Source: Bacillota bacterium
GTDB taxonomy: Bacteria; Bacillota; Clostridia; Lachnospirales; Lachnospiraceae
NCBI GenBank assembly: GCA_023436065.1
Contig: JAEZKU010000024.1
Span: 1 to 64,000, forward strand
DNA: 64,000 bases
Direction: 5' to 3'
Shown here: in pieces, positions 1-9,210 of the stretch
How the letters are laid out: every line of letters starts with the position of its first letter
How positions within the stretch are numbered: position 1 is the stretch's first letter
Program-made: the position numbers and the translations under genes
The notes under the pieces: generated by a model
Databases searched by the model: none
Seen by the model: only the letters and a program-made list of their open reading frames with translations
What the model was told of the DNA's origin: nothing

Positions 1-9
1 ATTTGACAT
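1..9 (-). CDS. start of a gene cut by the left window edge
   Basis: Only the first three codons (ATG TCA AAT, Met-Ser-Asn) are inside the window. They are read leftward, preceded by an AGGTG Shine-Dalgarno-like sequence about seven bases upstream and a near-perfect promoter at 89-117. In many Firmicutes the gene next to alaS is the small IreB/YrzL regulator followed by ruvX, so that is a reasonable guess from neighbourhood, but three codons cannot identify it. Confidence 0.4.
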
Positions 10-88
10 ATTCTCACACCTAACCTCCCTCCAGTTGTATATTGTGCGTAGACAACTGTTTGGGTATTTTTTGAATAGCACTACAATG

Positions 89-117
89 ATTATATTATTG
101 AGGTAGCTATTTGTCAA
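89..117 (-). promoter_or_regulatory. sigma-A promoter for the gene at the left edge
   Basis: On the minus strand TTGACA (112-117) and TATAAT (89-94) are separated by exactly 17 bases, a full consensus match. It lies after the alaS stop and points at the start codon at 7-9, so the gene downstream of alaS has its own strong promoter rather than relying on readthrough. Confidence 0.85.
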
Positions 118-188
118 TCATATTTTACAGATAACTTATAACTGATTTTACAGATTGCTGTTAACATAATAATTGGTTTGGAATAATA

Positions 189-2831
189 CTAAGCAAGCTG
201 ATTACTCAGGAAATCCTTCGCCTTCTCAATTGCATGATCAATACCGGCTGCATTCTTACCGCCTGCCTGTGCCATATTCGGTCTGCCGCCACCGCCGCCA
301 CCGACATGTGCTGCAAGCTCTTTGATCAGGTTACCTGCGTGTGCTCCCTTACTCATCGCTCCATCCGTAGCCATGACAAGGAGATTCACCTTGTCAGAAG
401 CCATAGCTGAGACAAGCACGATCACACCGTCACCCAGCTTCTCCTTTAACTGATCTCCAAGGTTACGAAGCTCGTTCATATCCACATCCGCCAGTTTCAC
501 AGCCAGAAGCTTCACACCCTTCACCTCAGTTACCTGGTTCATGACATCACCCAGTGAGCTATTGGCGAGCTTGCTCTTCAGCTTCTCATTCTCAGACTTC
601 AGAGCCTTGATTTCCTCAAGATAAGCCTCGATTTTACCGGTCAGCTGTGCAGGCTCGGTCTTTGCCGCCTTTGCAGCCGCAGCCAGCTCATTCTCCAGCT
701 CTCTATAATAAGCAAATACACCGTTACCGGTGAGAGCTTCAATTCTTCTTACTCCGGCGGCGATACCTGTTTCTGATAAAATCTTGAATACCGTGATCAC
801 ACCCGTGTTATTTACGTGTGTACCACCGCATAATTCCTTACTGTAATCACCCATGGATACGACACGGACATCATTCGCATACTTCTCACCGAATAATGCC
901 ATTGCACCGGATTTCTTAGCATCCTCAATATTCATAACCTGAGTGGATACCTCTAAGCTGTTCGCAATCTGCTCATTTACCAGTGCCTCAACCTTAACAA
1001 GCTCCTCCGGAGTCAAAGCGGAGAAATGAGTAAAGTCAAAACGAAGTCGGTCTTCATTTACCAAAGAACCTGCCTGTTCTACATGAGTTCCCAGTACAGT
1101 ACGGAGTGCTTTCTGCAGTAAGTGAGTTGCGCTGTGGTTCTTTGCGGTTGCTGCTCTCTGAGCTGTATTTACTTCCAGGCTAACTTTATCACCCTTCTTG
1201 AAAATACCCTCGGTTACGCTACCTACATGACCGATCTTTCCGCCCTGCAATTTAATGGTATCCTCAACCACAAACACTGCCTTTTCTGTACGAATGATAC
1301 CTGTATCGGCAGCCTGTCCACCGCTGGTGGCATAGAAAGGAGTTTCCTTCACTAAGATTGTTCCCTTCTGTCCTGCAACCAATTCATCCGTCAATTCGGA
1401 TTCAGTTGTTAAAACTAAAATCTTGGAAGTATGGGAAAGCTTTTCATAACCTACAAATACAGAGGTGATGTCGGCGTCGATCTGCTGGTACACAGTCTCT
1501 TCCGCACCCATATAATTAGTGGTTCCACGGGCACTTCTTGCAGTTACCCTCTGAATCTCCATTGCATCCTTAAAGCCCTTCTCATCAACTTCAAAGCCCT
1601 TTTCCTCTAGGATTTCCTTGGTAAGATCAATCGGGAAGCCATAGGTATCATAAAGCTTAAATACGTCCTCGCCTGCAAGAACCTTCTTTTTATTTTTCTC
1701 AAGTTCCTTTTCCATATCAGCCAGAATGGTCAGACCCTGGTCTATGGTCTTATTGAACTTCTCTTCTTCAATTGTAAGAAGCTTTAAGATATATTCCTTC
1801 TTCTCCTCCAGCTCCGGATAACCGTCCTTGGATTCAGCAATGACTACCTTGGACAGCTCTGCCAGGAATGTTCCTTGAATCCCAAGTAATCTGCCGTGTC
1901 TTGCCGCACGACGAAGCAATCTTCTGAAGACATAGCCTCTGCCTTCGTTGGAGGGAATGATACCGTCGGAAGCCATAAAGGTCACGGAACGGATATGATC
2001 CGTAATCAGACGGATGGAGATATCCTTCTTTGCATCGGTCTGATAGGTCACCTTGGCAATCTGGCATACCTTATCACGGATTGCCTTTATCGTATCAATA
2101 TCAAAGATGGAGCTCACATCCTGAACAACGGTAGCAAGTCTCTCCAGACCCATACCGGTATCGATGTTCTTATTCTCAAGCTCTGTATAATTGCCATTAC
2201 CGTCACCGTTAAACTGGGTGAATACATTGTTCCAAACCTCGATATAACGATCGCAGTCACAGCCTACGGTACAGCCTTCCTTACCACAGCCATACTTCTC
2301 TCCACGATCATAATAGATCTCAGAGCAGGGACCGCAGGGGCCTGCACCATGCTCCCAGAAGTTATCTGCCTTACCGAAACGGAAGATTCTCTCAGCCGGA
2401 ATACCAATTTCCTTATTCCAGATCTCGAAAGCCTCATCATCATTTTCATAAACGGACGGGAACAGACGGTTTTTATCAAGACCAACTACCTCAGTCATGA
2501 ACTCCCAGGACCAGGCAATTGCCTCATGCTTGAAATAGTCTCCGAAGGAGAAATTACCAAGCATCTCAAAGAAGGTACCGTGTCTGGCAGTTTTGCCGAC
2601 GTTCTCGATATCTCCTGTTCGAATACACTTCTGACAGGTAGTAACGCGTTTTCTCGGCGGAACCTCCTGTCCTGTAAAATATGGCTTTAAGGGTGCCATA
2701 CCGGAATTAATTAACAATAAACTGTTATCATTATGAGGAATCAAAGGAAAGCTCTTCAGGGCAAGATGACCCTTGCTTTCAAAATACTCCAAAAACATTC
2801 TTCTTAACTCATTTACACCGTATGTTTGCAC
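189..2831 (-). CDS. alaS: alanine--tRNA ligase AlaS
   Basis: Charges tRNA-Ala with alanine in the cytoplasm and edits mischarged tRNA. The 880-residue length is normal for full-length AlaS. The class II catalytic core is N-terminal, with the motif 2 region RHGTFFEMLGNFSFGDYF at 83-100. The editing domain has its zinc ligands in NHSATHLL (from 565) and CGGTHV (from 668). A coiled-coil stretch (about 710-757) precedes the C-terminal C-Ala domain with a glycine run at 844-849. The start is GTG, eight bases after a CCTCCT complement (AGGAGG) at 2840-2845. It follows hisIE by 74 bases with no visible terminator or T-box, so some co-transcription with the his operon is possible. Confidence 0.98.
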   Translation of the reverse strand: MQTYGVNELRRMFLEYFESKGHLALKSFPLIPHNDNSLLLINSGMAPLKPYFTGQEVPPRKRVTTCQKCIRTGDIENVGKTARHGTFFEMLGNFSFGDYFKHEAIAWSWEFMTEVVGLDKNRLFPSVYENDDEAFEIWNKEIGIPAERIFRFGKADNFWEHGAGPCGPCSEIYYDRGEKYGCGKEGCTVGCDCDRYIEVWNNVFTQFNGDGNGNYTELENKNIDTGMGLERLATVVQDVSSIFDIDTIKAIRDKVCQIAKVTYQTDAKKDISIRLITDHIRSVTFMASDGIIPSNEGRGYVFRRLLRRAARHGRLLGIQGTFLAELSKVVIAESKDGYPELEEKKEYILKLLTIEEEKFNKTIDQGLTILADMEKELEKNKKKVLAGEDVFKLYDTYGFPIDLTKEILEEKGFEVDEKGFKDAMEIQRVTARSARGTTNYMGAEETVYQQIDADITSVFVGYEKLSHTSKILVLTTESELTDELVAGQKGTILVKETPFYATSGGQAADTGIIRTEKAVFVVEDTIKLQGGKIGHVGSVTEGIFKKGDKVSLEVNTAQRAATAKNHSATHLLQKALRTVLGTHVEQAGSLVNEDRLRFDFTHFSALTPEELVKVEALVNEQIANSLEVSTQVMNIEDAKKSGAMALFGEKYANDVRVVSMGDYSKELCGGTHVNNTGVITVFKILSETGIAAGVRRIEALTGNGVFAYYRELENELAAAAKAAKTEPAQLTGKIEAYLEEIKALKSENEKLKSKLANSSLGDVMNQVTEVKGVKLLAVKLADVDMNELRNLGDQLKEKLGDGVIVLVSAMASDKVNLLVMATDGAMSKGAHAGNLIKELAAHVGGGGGGRPNMAQAGGKNAAGIDHAIEKAKDFLSNQLA

Positions 2832-2905
2832 GTAGATTGCCTCCTAATATCCTATTTTTCCTTGGCTTTTCGGGTTGCGTGCAGCATCCTCCCTAAAGCA
2901 TGTAT

Positions 2906-4165
2906 TTATTTTCTATGCGCCAGCTCTGTGGTGATATCCTCCCAACTAAGACCGCACTCCGCCATCAATACCATCATATGATACAGAAAATCCGCGATTT
3001 CATACCGTAGCTCCTCCGCACCGGGGTTCTTGGCGGCGATTACGATCTCCGTGACTTCTTCACCGCATTTCTTCAGGATTTTGTCCAATCCCTTATCAAA
3101 CAGATAATTGGTATAGGAGCCTTCCTTTGGATTTCTTCTACGGTCAAGGATGACCTCATATACATCCTTGAATATATGGAAGGGATCGATATTCTTATAT
3201 TCCTTTTTCACCAGTTCGGTAAAAAAGCAGCTATCACTGCCTGTATGGCAGGCTGGCCCGACCTGTAGCACCTTAGCCAGGATGGTATCCTTGTCACAAT
3301 CCAGTGTAAGCTCCTTCACATACTGGAAATGTCCCGAGGTCTCTCCCTTCGTCCAAAGGCTTTGACGACTCCTTGAATAATAGGTCATTCGTCCGGTCAC
3401 AATAGTTTTATTATATGCTTCCTCGTTCATATACGCAAGCATTAATACTTCATTTGAGCGATAATCCTGTACTATTACAGGAATAAGATTGTTCTCACCG
3501 AGCTTAAATTCCTTAAAATCCAGTTTACTTTCAAAGGAATTCACTTCGATACCTTCTGCCTTTACCGCATGCTTTGCCTTCATGATATCCTTATTCTCAT
3601 AGAAATTGGTGGATACTCCGATAACCTTAGTCATACCAAGCAGACTGCTGATATCATTTCGGATCAGACTGTCTCGGATCATCACAGGAATCGGTGATGT
3701 TTCTATTCTGTTCTTCGTATTCTCGGATAGGGTAACATGCTTTAGTAAAACCTTCCCGACCTGATCCTCAGCAAGCTTTTGACACAAAGTCTCTTCCATA
3801 TATTCCTGCATATCCAGTTCTACTGTCAGCTTAGCTGAGCCGAAGCGTTCCGCGGCTTCCTTCAGTAAGGCTTTATTATTCAGCTGCGCATATTTGACAA
3901 CAGCCGCTTCAGCACCGGTGTAAATTGCTTTCTTAATATCCTCCAGCCGTTCCACGTAGCAACCGATCAGGAAAGGGATGTCCACTTCCTTCATCAGATC
4001 TTTGGCTAAGGAAAGGAATTCTTCTCTGGACTTTTCATCCTTAGAATAATTATAGATGAACAGTTCGTCTGCTCCCCCATAGGAATAATCCTTCGCCAAC
4101 TGCAGGACCTTGGCGGCTATTTCATTTTCCGCATTGATATAGGGAATGATTTTCTTGTAAGACAT
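2906..4165 (-). CDS. hisIE: HisIE with an extra N-terminal HisF-like domain
   Basis: Phosphoribosyl-AMP cyclohydrolase and phosphoribosyl-ATP pyrophosphohydrolase, steps 2 and 3 of histidine synthesis. At 419 residues it is about twice the usual HisIE size. HisI covers about 212-320 (DCDKD at 289-293, ACHTGSDSCFF from 305). HisE covers about 330-419 (KCGEEVTEIVIAAKN, YEIADFLYHMMVLM). Residues 1-210 resemble a decayed HisF/HisA barrel: KKIIPYIN, GGADELFIYNY, IPFLIGCYVERLEDIKKAIYTGAEAAVV in two pieces of the usual order. The Asp expected at position 11 of HisF is Asn here and the glycine-rich phosphate loops are gone, so this part is probably not catalytic. ATG is preceded by AGGAGG. Last his gene of the operon. 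Confidence 0.93.
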   Translation of the reverse strand: MSYKKIIPYINAENEIAAKVLQLAKDYSYGGADELFIYNYSKDEKSREEFLSLAKDLMKEVDIPFLIGCYVERLEDIKKAIYTGAEAAVVKYAQLNNKALLKEAAERFGSAKLTVELDMQEYMEETLCQKLAEDQVGKVLLKHVTLSENTKNRIETSPIPVMIRDSLIRNDISSLLGMTKVIGVSTNFYENKDIMKAKHAVKAEGIEVNSFESKLDFKEFKLGENNLIPVIVQDYRSNEVLMLAYMNEEAYNKTIVTGRMTYYSRSRQSLWTKGETSGHFQYVKELTLDCDKDTILAKVLQVGPACHTGSDSCFFTELVKKEYKNIDPFHIFKDVYEVILDRRRNPKEGSYTNYLFDKGLDKILKKCGEEVTEIVIAAKNPGAEELRYEIADFLYHMMVLMAECGLSWEDITTELAHRK

Positions 4166-4291
4166 GGTTGTTACCTCCTGAGAATAATTCCTTGTAGTTA
4201 ATATTATTATTTGATATATCTTAAGATATGTTCATTACTCCAAATCATAGTTTGAATGATTTAAATGACCGTCATACTGATTAATGTACCA

Positions 4292-5014
4292 TCATGCTTT
4301 TTCATACAGCCTGACGGCAGTTGCCAAATCAATCCTGTTTTCATATAAGGCTTTCCCGACAATCGCTCCATAGACTTTAATTTCCTCCAGCTGCTCCAGA
4401 TCCTTCAAGGAAGAAACTCCTCCGGAGGCTATGATATCAAGTCCGGTAGTATCTACCAGCTCTTTTGTATGGGTGATATTCGGTCCCTGCAGCATGCCAT
4501 CCTTGGAAATATCCGTATATACAATGGTCTTCACACCATAGCTCTTCATCTCCAGTGCCAGGGCAACTGCCTGATAATTGCTGACCTTCTCCCAGCCTTC
4601 TATGGCTACCATCCCATCCTTGGCATCGATACCGATGACGATATGCTCAGCCCCGAATAAAGTGATTGCCTCTTTGATAAAGCCCGGGTCCTTCACTGCC
4701 TTCGTCCCGATAATGACTCGTTCTACCCCCAGAGAAAGTTTACTCTCGATATCCTTGATGGAACGAATGCCTCCTCCCACCTGAACCGGAATCTTAACTT
4801 CCGCTACGATGCTTTTGATCACCTCATCATTGACGGAATGCCCCACAAGAGCACCGTCCAGATCCACAATATGGATAAAGGAAGCCCCACAAGCTTCCCA
4901 TTGTTTTGCTATATTTAAGGGAATATCCGAATATACCAGTACTTCCTGGAAACTCCCCTGTCTCAGTCTGACACATTGTCCATTCTTAATATCAATTGCC
5001 GGAAACAATTTCAT
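4292..5014 (-). CDS. hisA: ProFAR isomerase HisA
   Basis: 1-(5-phosphoribosyl)-5-[(5-phosphoribosylamino)methylideneamino]imidazole-4-carboxamide isomerase, the Amadori isomerisation step of histidine synthesis. The 240-residue TIM barrel is normal length. The two catalytic aspartates are in place: D8 in FPAIDI and D130 in GIDAKDG. Phosphate-binding loops VGGGIRS (79-85) and SGGVSS near the C-terminus are intact, in contrast to the degenerate barrel fused to the neighbouring HisIE. It lies between hisB (34-base gap) and hisIE (126-base gap) on the same strand. Confidence 0.97.
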   Translation of the reverse strand: MKLFPAIDIKNGQCVRLRQGSFQEVLVYSDIPLNIAKQWEACGASFIHIVDLDGALVGHSVNDEVIKSIVAEVKIPVQVGGGIRSIKDIESKLSLGVERVIIGTKAVKDPGFIKEAITLFGAEHIVIGIDAKDGMVAIEGWEKVSNYQAVALALEMKSYGVKTIVYTDISKDGMLQGPNITHTKELVDTTGLDIIASGGVSSLKDLEQLEEIKVYGAIVGKALYENRIDLATAVRLYEKA

Positions 5015-5048
5015 TGCCGTATCCCTTTGCCTTTCAGTAATATATTAT

Positions 5049-5651
5049 TTAGTCAATGGAGCCCTTCGTGGATAAGACCCCCTGAATACGTTCATCAACG
5101 GTGCAGGCTTCGTCCAAAGCTTTTGCAAAGGCCTTGAAGGCCGCCTCGATAATGTGATGATTATTATCTCCATTCAGTTTTTTGATATGTAAATTCATAC
5201 CTGCACTGTAGGAGATCGCATAAAAGAATTCCCGGATCAGTTCCGTCTCAAGATACCCCACCTTATCAACCGTTAAATCAAGATCATAAGCCAGATAAGG
5301 ACGACCGGATAAATCAATCGCACAAAGCACCAAGGTCTCATCCATCGGAAGCACAAAGGAGCCATAGCGCTTAATCCCCTGTTTATCTCCAAGCGCATTC
5401 TTTATTGCCTGTCCCAGAACAATACCGGTATCCTCTACTGTATGATGGGAATCTACATATAAATCTCCCTTAACCGCCAGCTTCATATCAAAAAAGCCAT
5501 GTCGTACAAAGCTTTCCAGCATATGGTTAAAGAAGCCGATGCCGGTCTCAATCTGAGCTCTTCCGGTACCGTCTATACTAAATTCCATACTGATATCCGT
5601 TTCCTTGGTTTTCCGATTCACTATAGCGTCTCTGGTGCTCATCCGTTCCAT
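5049..5651 (-). CDS. hisB: imidazoleglycerol-phosphate dehydratase HisB
   Basis: Dehydrates imidazole glycerol phosphate to imidazole acetol phosphate. About 197-200 residues, a monofunctional HisB without the phosphatase domain of enterobacteria. Metal-binding repeats are visible as FFNHMLESFVRHG (about 40-52), DSHHTVEDTGI (67-77) and the second DNNHHIIEAAFKAFAKAL near 165. The start is ambiguous: ATG at 5651 follows GAGAGG by five bases, while the ATG nine bases later gives MSTRDAIVNRKTKETDI, closer to family N-termini, and AAGGG could serve it. Confidence 0.96.
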   Translation of the reverse strand: MERMSTRDAIVNRKTKETDISMEFSIDGTGRAQIETGIGFFNHMLESFVRHGFFDMKLAVKGDLYVDSHHTVEDTGIVLGQAIKNALGDKQGIKRYGSFVLPMDETLVLCAIDLSGRPYLAYDLDLTVDKVGYLETELIREFFYAISYSAGMNLHIKKLNGDNNHHIIEAAFKAFAKALDEACTVDERIQGVLSTKGSID

Positions 5652-5737
5652 CCCTTCCTCTCAGGCCAAATATCACCGGCAAGGGGTTACCCCTGCTGAT
5701 GATATTATTATACAATAAGTGAAATAAATGTCAAATC

Positions 5738-7027
5738 CTATTCAAATCTTACAGCGATGGAATTGGCGTGTGCAGTAAGGCTTTCCGAATTCGCAAAAGT
5801 AACGATATCTTGATAGATCGGTTCCAATGCCTCTCTTGAATAAGAGATGATACTGGACTTCTTGATAAAATCGTCCACACCCAGGGGTGAAAAGAACTTA
5901 GCCGTTCCATTGGTCGGCAGGATATGGTTCGGTCCTGCCATATAATCGCCCAAGGGTTCACTGGAATATTCTCCGATGAAGATGGCACCGGCATTCTTTA
6001 TCTTTGTCATAACCATGAAGGCATCCTTCATCATGATTTCGAGGTGCTCGGAAGCAATTTCGTTCGCTGCATCCACAGCCTCCTCCAAGCTTTCTGCAAC
6101 CATGATATAACCGTAATTATCCAGAGATTTTTGGATGATTTCTTTTCGGGACAGCTGTGTCACAAACAAATCCACTTCCTTCGATACCTGATCCGCCAAA
6201 TCTTTACTGGTCGTAATCAGGATCGCGGAAGCCAGTTCATCATGCTCGGCCTGGGAAAGCAGATCAGCCGCTACATATCTGGGATTTGCCGTTTCGTCGG
6301 CAAGCACCAGGATCTCACTGGGTCCTGCAATAGAATCAATACTGACATGCCCATAGACAGCTTTCTTAGCCAGCGCCACATAGATGTTACCGGGGCCTAC
6401 AATCTTATCCACCTTGGCAATGCTCTCAGTCCCGTATGCAAGTGCTGCGATTGCCTGTGCTCCGCCTACTTTATAGATTTCCGTCACTCCTGCTTCCTTG
6501 GCTGCTACCAAGGTTCCGGGATTGACTTTCCCTTCCCTGTCACAGGGTGTGGTCATGGCAATTCTCTTTACACCTGCCACCTTGGCGGGAATCACATTCA
6601 TCAATACAGAGGAAGGATATGCCGCCTTACCACCGGGTACATAGACTCCAACCGCCTCAATCGGAGTGACCTTCTGACCGAGGATGGTTCCGTTCTCCGT
6701 TGTATCAAACCAGCTGTACTGCTTCTGCTTGCTGTGATAAGCTTCGATGTTGGCTATTGCCTTTCGAATTACCTCGATTACTGCAGCATCCACCTTCGTG
6801 TATGCCTCTTCAATTTCCTCTGCGGTCACGCGAAGGGTTTCTTTGGTTAAATCTGCTTTATCAAAGCGTCTGGTATATTCAAATAATGCCTCATCCTTGT
6901 TTACTCTTACCTCGTTCAGGATATCAGCTACCACATTGGCATACTCCTCATACTGGTTGGGGCTTCTTTTGAGAAGATTCTCTAATATATTTTTTTTCGT
7001 CTCATTATTTAATTCAATTCTATTCAT
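5738..7027 (-). CDS. hisD: histidinol dehydrogenase HisD
   Basis: NAD-dependent, zinc-containing enzyme that oxidises L-histidinol to L-histidine, the last two steps of the pathway. About 429 residues, normal length. Signature segments are VYVPGGKAAYPSSVLM, QAEHDELASAIL (about 259-270), ASEHLEIMM (about 325-333, catalytic Glu-His) and GDYMAGPNHILPTNGTA (about 360-376, metal ligands). I chose the ATG at 7027: AAAGGTG lies ten bases upstream, whereas the in-frame TTG nine bases earlier sits almost on top of that ribosome binding site. It lies between hisG and hisB in the operon. Confidence 0.97.
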   Translation of the reverse strand: MNRIELNNETKKNILENLLKRSPNQYEEYANVVADILNEVRVNKDEALFEYTRRFDKADLTKETLRVTAEEIEEAYTKVDAAVIEVIRKAIANIEAYHSKQKQYSWFDTTENGTILGQKVTPIEAVGVYVPGGKAAYPSSVLMNVIPAKVAGVKRIAMTTPCDREGKVNPGTLVAAKEAGVTEIYKVGGAQAIAALAYGTESIAKVDKIVGPGNIYVALAKKAVYGHVSIDSIAGPSEILVLADETANPRYVAADLLSQAEHDELASAILITTSKDLADQVSKEVDLFVTQLSRKEIIQKSLDNYGYIMVAESLEEAVDAANEIASEHLEIMMKDAFMVMTKIKNAGAIFIGEYSSEPLGDYMAGPNHILPTNGTAKFFSPLGVDDFIKKSSIISYSREALEPIYQDIVTFANSESLTAHANSIAVRFE

Positions 7028-7071
7028 AGGGTTCAATCACCTTTCTTATGTTTTACGAAACCTAATAGCTT

Positions 7072-7719
7072 TTACGGTCTGTTTGCTACAGCTTCCTTTA
7101 AATCCCTGATAATCTTAGTGATCCTTTCATGCTCCATCTTCATGCTGACTTCGTTCACAACCATTCTTGCTGAAAGACTGCAGATCTCCTCTAAGACCTC
7201 AAGACCATTCTCACGAAGCGTAGAACCAGTCTCCACGATATCTACAATTACCTCTGCCAGACCGACAATCGGTGCCAGCTCGATGGACCCGTTTAGCTTG
7301 ATAATCTCTACTGTCTGATGCTTCTTATTATAGAAGTAATCCTTAGCAATATTCGGATACTTCGTGGCAACACGGATCAGTTCTCCATGCTTAAGCAGCT
7401 CTTTGGCGGATACCGGACCTGCCACACACATTCTGCATTTTCCAAGCCCTAAATCTACCACCTCGTACATCTTACGACCTTCCTCAAGAATTGTATCCTT
7501 CCCGACAACTCCGATGTCGGCGGCACCGTATTCCACATAGGTCGGTACATCATTGGCCTTTGCCAGGAAGAACTTCAGCTTAAGTTCTTCATTTACAAAA
7601 ATCAGCTTTCTGGAGCTCTTATCCTTGATCTCCTCGCAGGTAATCCCAATCCTTTCGAGCATTTCCAGAGTATTTAGTGCAAGACGTCCCTTCGCCAGGG
7701 CCAGTGTAATATATCTCAT
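7072..7719 (-). CDS. hisG: ATP phosphoribosyltransferase, short form HisG
   Basis: First committed step of histidine synthesis, joining ATP and PRPP. At 215 residues this is the short form, which lacks the C-terminal ACT-like regulatory domain and needs HisZ, encoded immediately upstream, for activity and histidine feedback. Typical segments include LALAKGRL near the N-terminus, YGAADIGVVGKD, and IVDIVETGSTLRENGLEV in the PRPP-binding region. The gap to hisZ is 26 bases. Confidence 0.97.
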   Translation of the reverse strand: MRYITLALAKGRLALNTLEMLERIGITCEEIKDKSSRKLIFVNEELKLKFFLAKANDVPTYVEYGAADIGVVGKDTILEEGRKMYEVVDLGLGKCRMCVAGPVSAKELLKHGELIRVATKYPNIAKDYFYNKKHQTVEIIKLNGSIELAPIVGLAEVIVDIVETGSTLRENGLEVLEEICSLSARMVVNEVSMKMEHERITKIIRDLKEAVANRP

Positions 7720-7745
7720 TCTTATTCTCCTGTCCTTCCCCTATA

Positions 7746-9008
7746 TTAATGTAAGAATTCATGCATCTTCGCTGCCTGCATGGTGCCGGCGGCTATATCC
7801 ATGACTTTAATCTCATCATCATTATCCAGATACAGGATACCTCCGATATTCATCCTCTTAGCATAGGCGATATAATCCTCCGGTTGAAAGGATGAAGTCG
7901 ACATCTGTAGAATACTATTGATTCCACCCTCCCGGAAATGCTTAGCCAAAGCAATTGCCTGTCTGCGATAATTCTTCGTGTATAGGATCAGCGTATCCGA
8001 CGCTTCCGGTTCCTCCAGGAGTTTTTGACGGGATAATGCAAGCATCAGCTGGTCAATGACTATGACAAGGCCGATTGCCGGACACTCCTTACCAAATTGA
8101 ACAACGAGGTTATCATAGCGTCCACCGGTAGCCACCGCATCTCCGGTTCCGTAGGTATAGGCTTTAAAGATAATACCGGTATAATAATTATATTGGCTCA
8201 GCATCCCAAGATCAAAGGTGATATATTTCTCGTAGCCGTATTCTGCCATGATTTCATATAATTTTTCAAGATGTTCAATTGCTTTGACCGCTCTCGTGTC
8301 CGTAGTCAGTCCCTTCGCATAGCTTAAGATATCCAGAGAACCGAACAATTCGGGAAGCTTTAGGAAAATCTCTTTAAGTTCTTCACTCATCATCTTTTCC
8401 TGAATGATCTCTTCCACACCGAACATATTCTTCTTCGCGATCAGTACCCGTAAGTTCGTAATCTCTTCTTCCTCTGTGATTCCGGCCTTCTCGATCAGTG
8501 CCCGGAAGAAATCGGCATAGCCGATCTCCAGTTGGAATTCCTTTAACCCTGACTGCAGGAGGCATTCGATGGTCAAAGCCAGAAGCTCAGCATCGGCTTC
8601 GATGCTGCCATCATTCATCAACTCGGCTCCCAGCTGGGTTGCTTCCTTTAATTTTCCCTGATAGCTGGAATTATTGATAAAGGTATTGCCGATATAGCAA
8701 AGACGGATGGGAAGCTCCTCCTCCTTATAGTACTTTGCTACGCATCTGGCTACAGAGGGTGTGATATCCGGTCTCAGCACCAAGGTATTGCCGTCCCTGT
8801 CAAAGAATTTATACATATCCTTGGAAGCTACGGTTCCGCGTTCTTGACTGAATATATCAAAAAATTCGAAGCTTGGGGTCTGGATATCCCGAAAGCCATA
8901 ATGCTTCAGTACATGATGGAGCTTATTTTGCAGCATTAGCTTCGTAGCACATTCTGTATTATAGATATCTCTTACTCCTTCAGGTGTATGTAGCAATTTG
9001 TCCTTCAT
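7746..9008 (-). CDS. hisZ: ATP phosphoribosyltransferase regulatory subunit HisZ
   Basis: Histidyl-tRNA synthetase paralogue that assembles with short-form HisG and mediates activity and feedback. The 420-residue protein has the class II core (TPEGVRDI near 8-15, IQTPSFEFFDIF, LVLRPDITPSVAR in the motif 2 region, YYTGIIFKAYTYG) but is paired with hisG rather than being a true HisS. It is the first gene of the his operon, about 65 bases downstream of a leader hairpin and a consensus promoter at 9119-9147. Confidence 0.95.
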   Translation of the reverse strand: MKDKLLHTPEGVRDIYNTECATKLMLQNKLHHVLKHYGFRDIQTPSFEFFDIFSQERGTVASKDMYKFFDRDGNTLVLRPDITPSVARCVAKYYKEEELPIRLCYIGNTFINNSSYQGKLKEATQLGAELMNDGSIEADAELLALTIECLLQSGLKEFQLEIGYADFFRALIEKAGITEEEEITNLRVLIAKKNMFGVEEIIQEKMMSEELKEIFLKLPELFGSLDILSYAKGLTTDTRAVKAIEHLEKLYEIMAEYGYEKYITFDLGMLSQYNYYTGIIFKAYTYGTGDAVATGGRYDNLVVQFGKECPAIGLVIVIDQLMLALSRQKLLEEPEASDTLILYTKNYRRQAIALAKHFREGGINSILQMSTSSFQPEDYIAYAKRMNIGGILYLDNDDEIKVMDIAAGTMQAAKMHEFLH

Positions 9009-9071
9009 AATAACACCAAGCCTTTCGTTATGAATTATTGATTAGTTGGGAATAAATGTCCTAAATATTAC

Positions 9072-9109
9072 TTTAGTATGGTAACGTGATAATTCGCTAC
9101 CATACTAAA
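9072..9109 (-). promoter_or_regulatory. 12-bp inverted repeat in the his operon leader
   Basis: Arms TTTAGTATGGTA (9072-9083) and TACCATACTAAA (9098-9109) are perfectly complementary, separated by 14 bases. The repeat begins almost at the expected transcription start of the promoter at 9119-9147 and ends about 63 bases before hisZ. Its position fits either a repressor operator or a leader hairpin controlling the his genes. No T-box (no GGTGG-type antiterminator motif) is visible, so histidine control probably acts through this element. The binding factor is unknown from the sequence. Confidence 0.75.
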
Positions 9110-9118
9110 TATTTTTTC

Positions 9119-9147
9119 ATTATAATTTAATTATCTAAAATTGTCAA
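9119..9147 (-). promoter_or_regulatory. sigma-A promoter of the his operon
   Basis: Minus-strand TTGACA (9142-9147) and TATAAT (9119-9124) with a 17-base spacer, a full consensus match, reading into the inverted repeat at 9072-9109 and then hisZ. Confidence 0.9.
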
Positions 9148-9210
9148 CCCAAATAAACCAAAGTATACCAGATTCCTTATTCTATCTTATTCTTCCTTTT
9201 TCTTATATGT

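Noticed and set aside
1896..2690. 264-codon plus-strand open frame inside alaS
   Set aside because: It is antisense to highly conserved AlaS codons, has no ribosome binding site and its product resembles nothing; it reflects codon bias of the real gene.
2832..2905. possible alanine T-box before alaS
   Set aside because: Only 74 bases separate the genes and no GGTGG antiterminator or specifier-like structure is present.
5924..6850. 308-codon plus-strand open frame inside hisD
   Set aside because: Antisense to conserved HisD motifs, cysteine- and histidine-rich in a way typical of shadow frames, no start signal.
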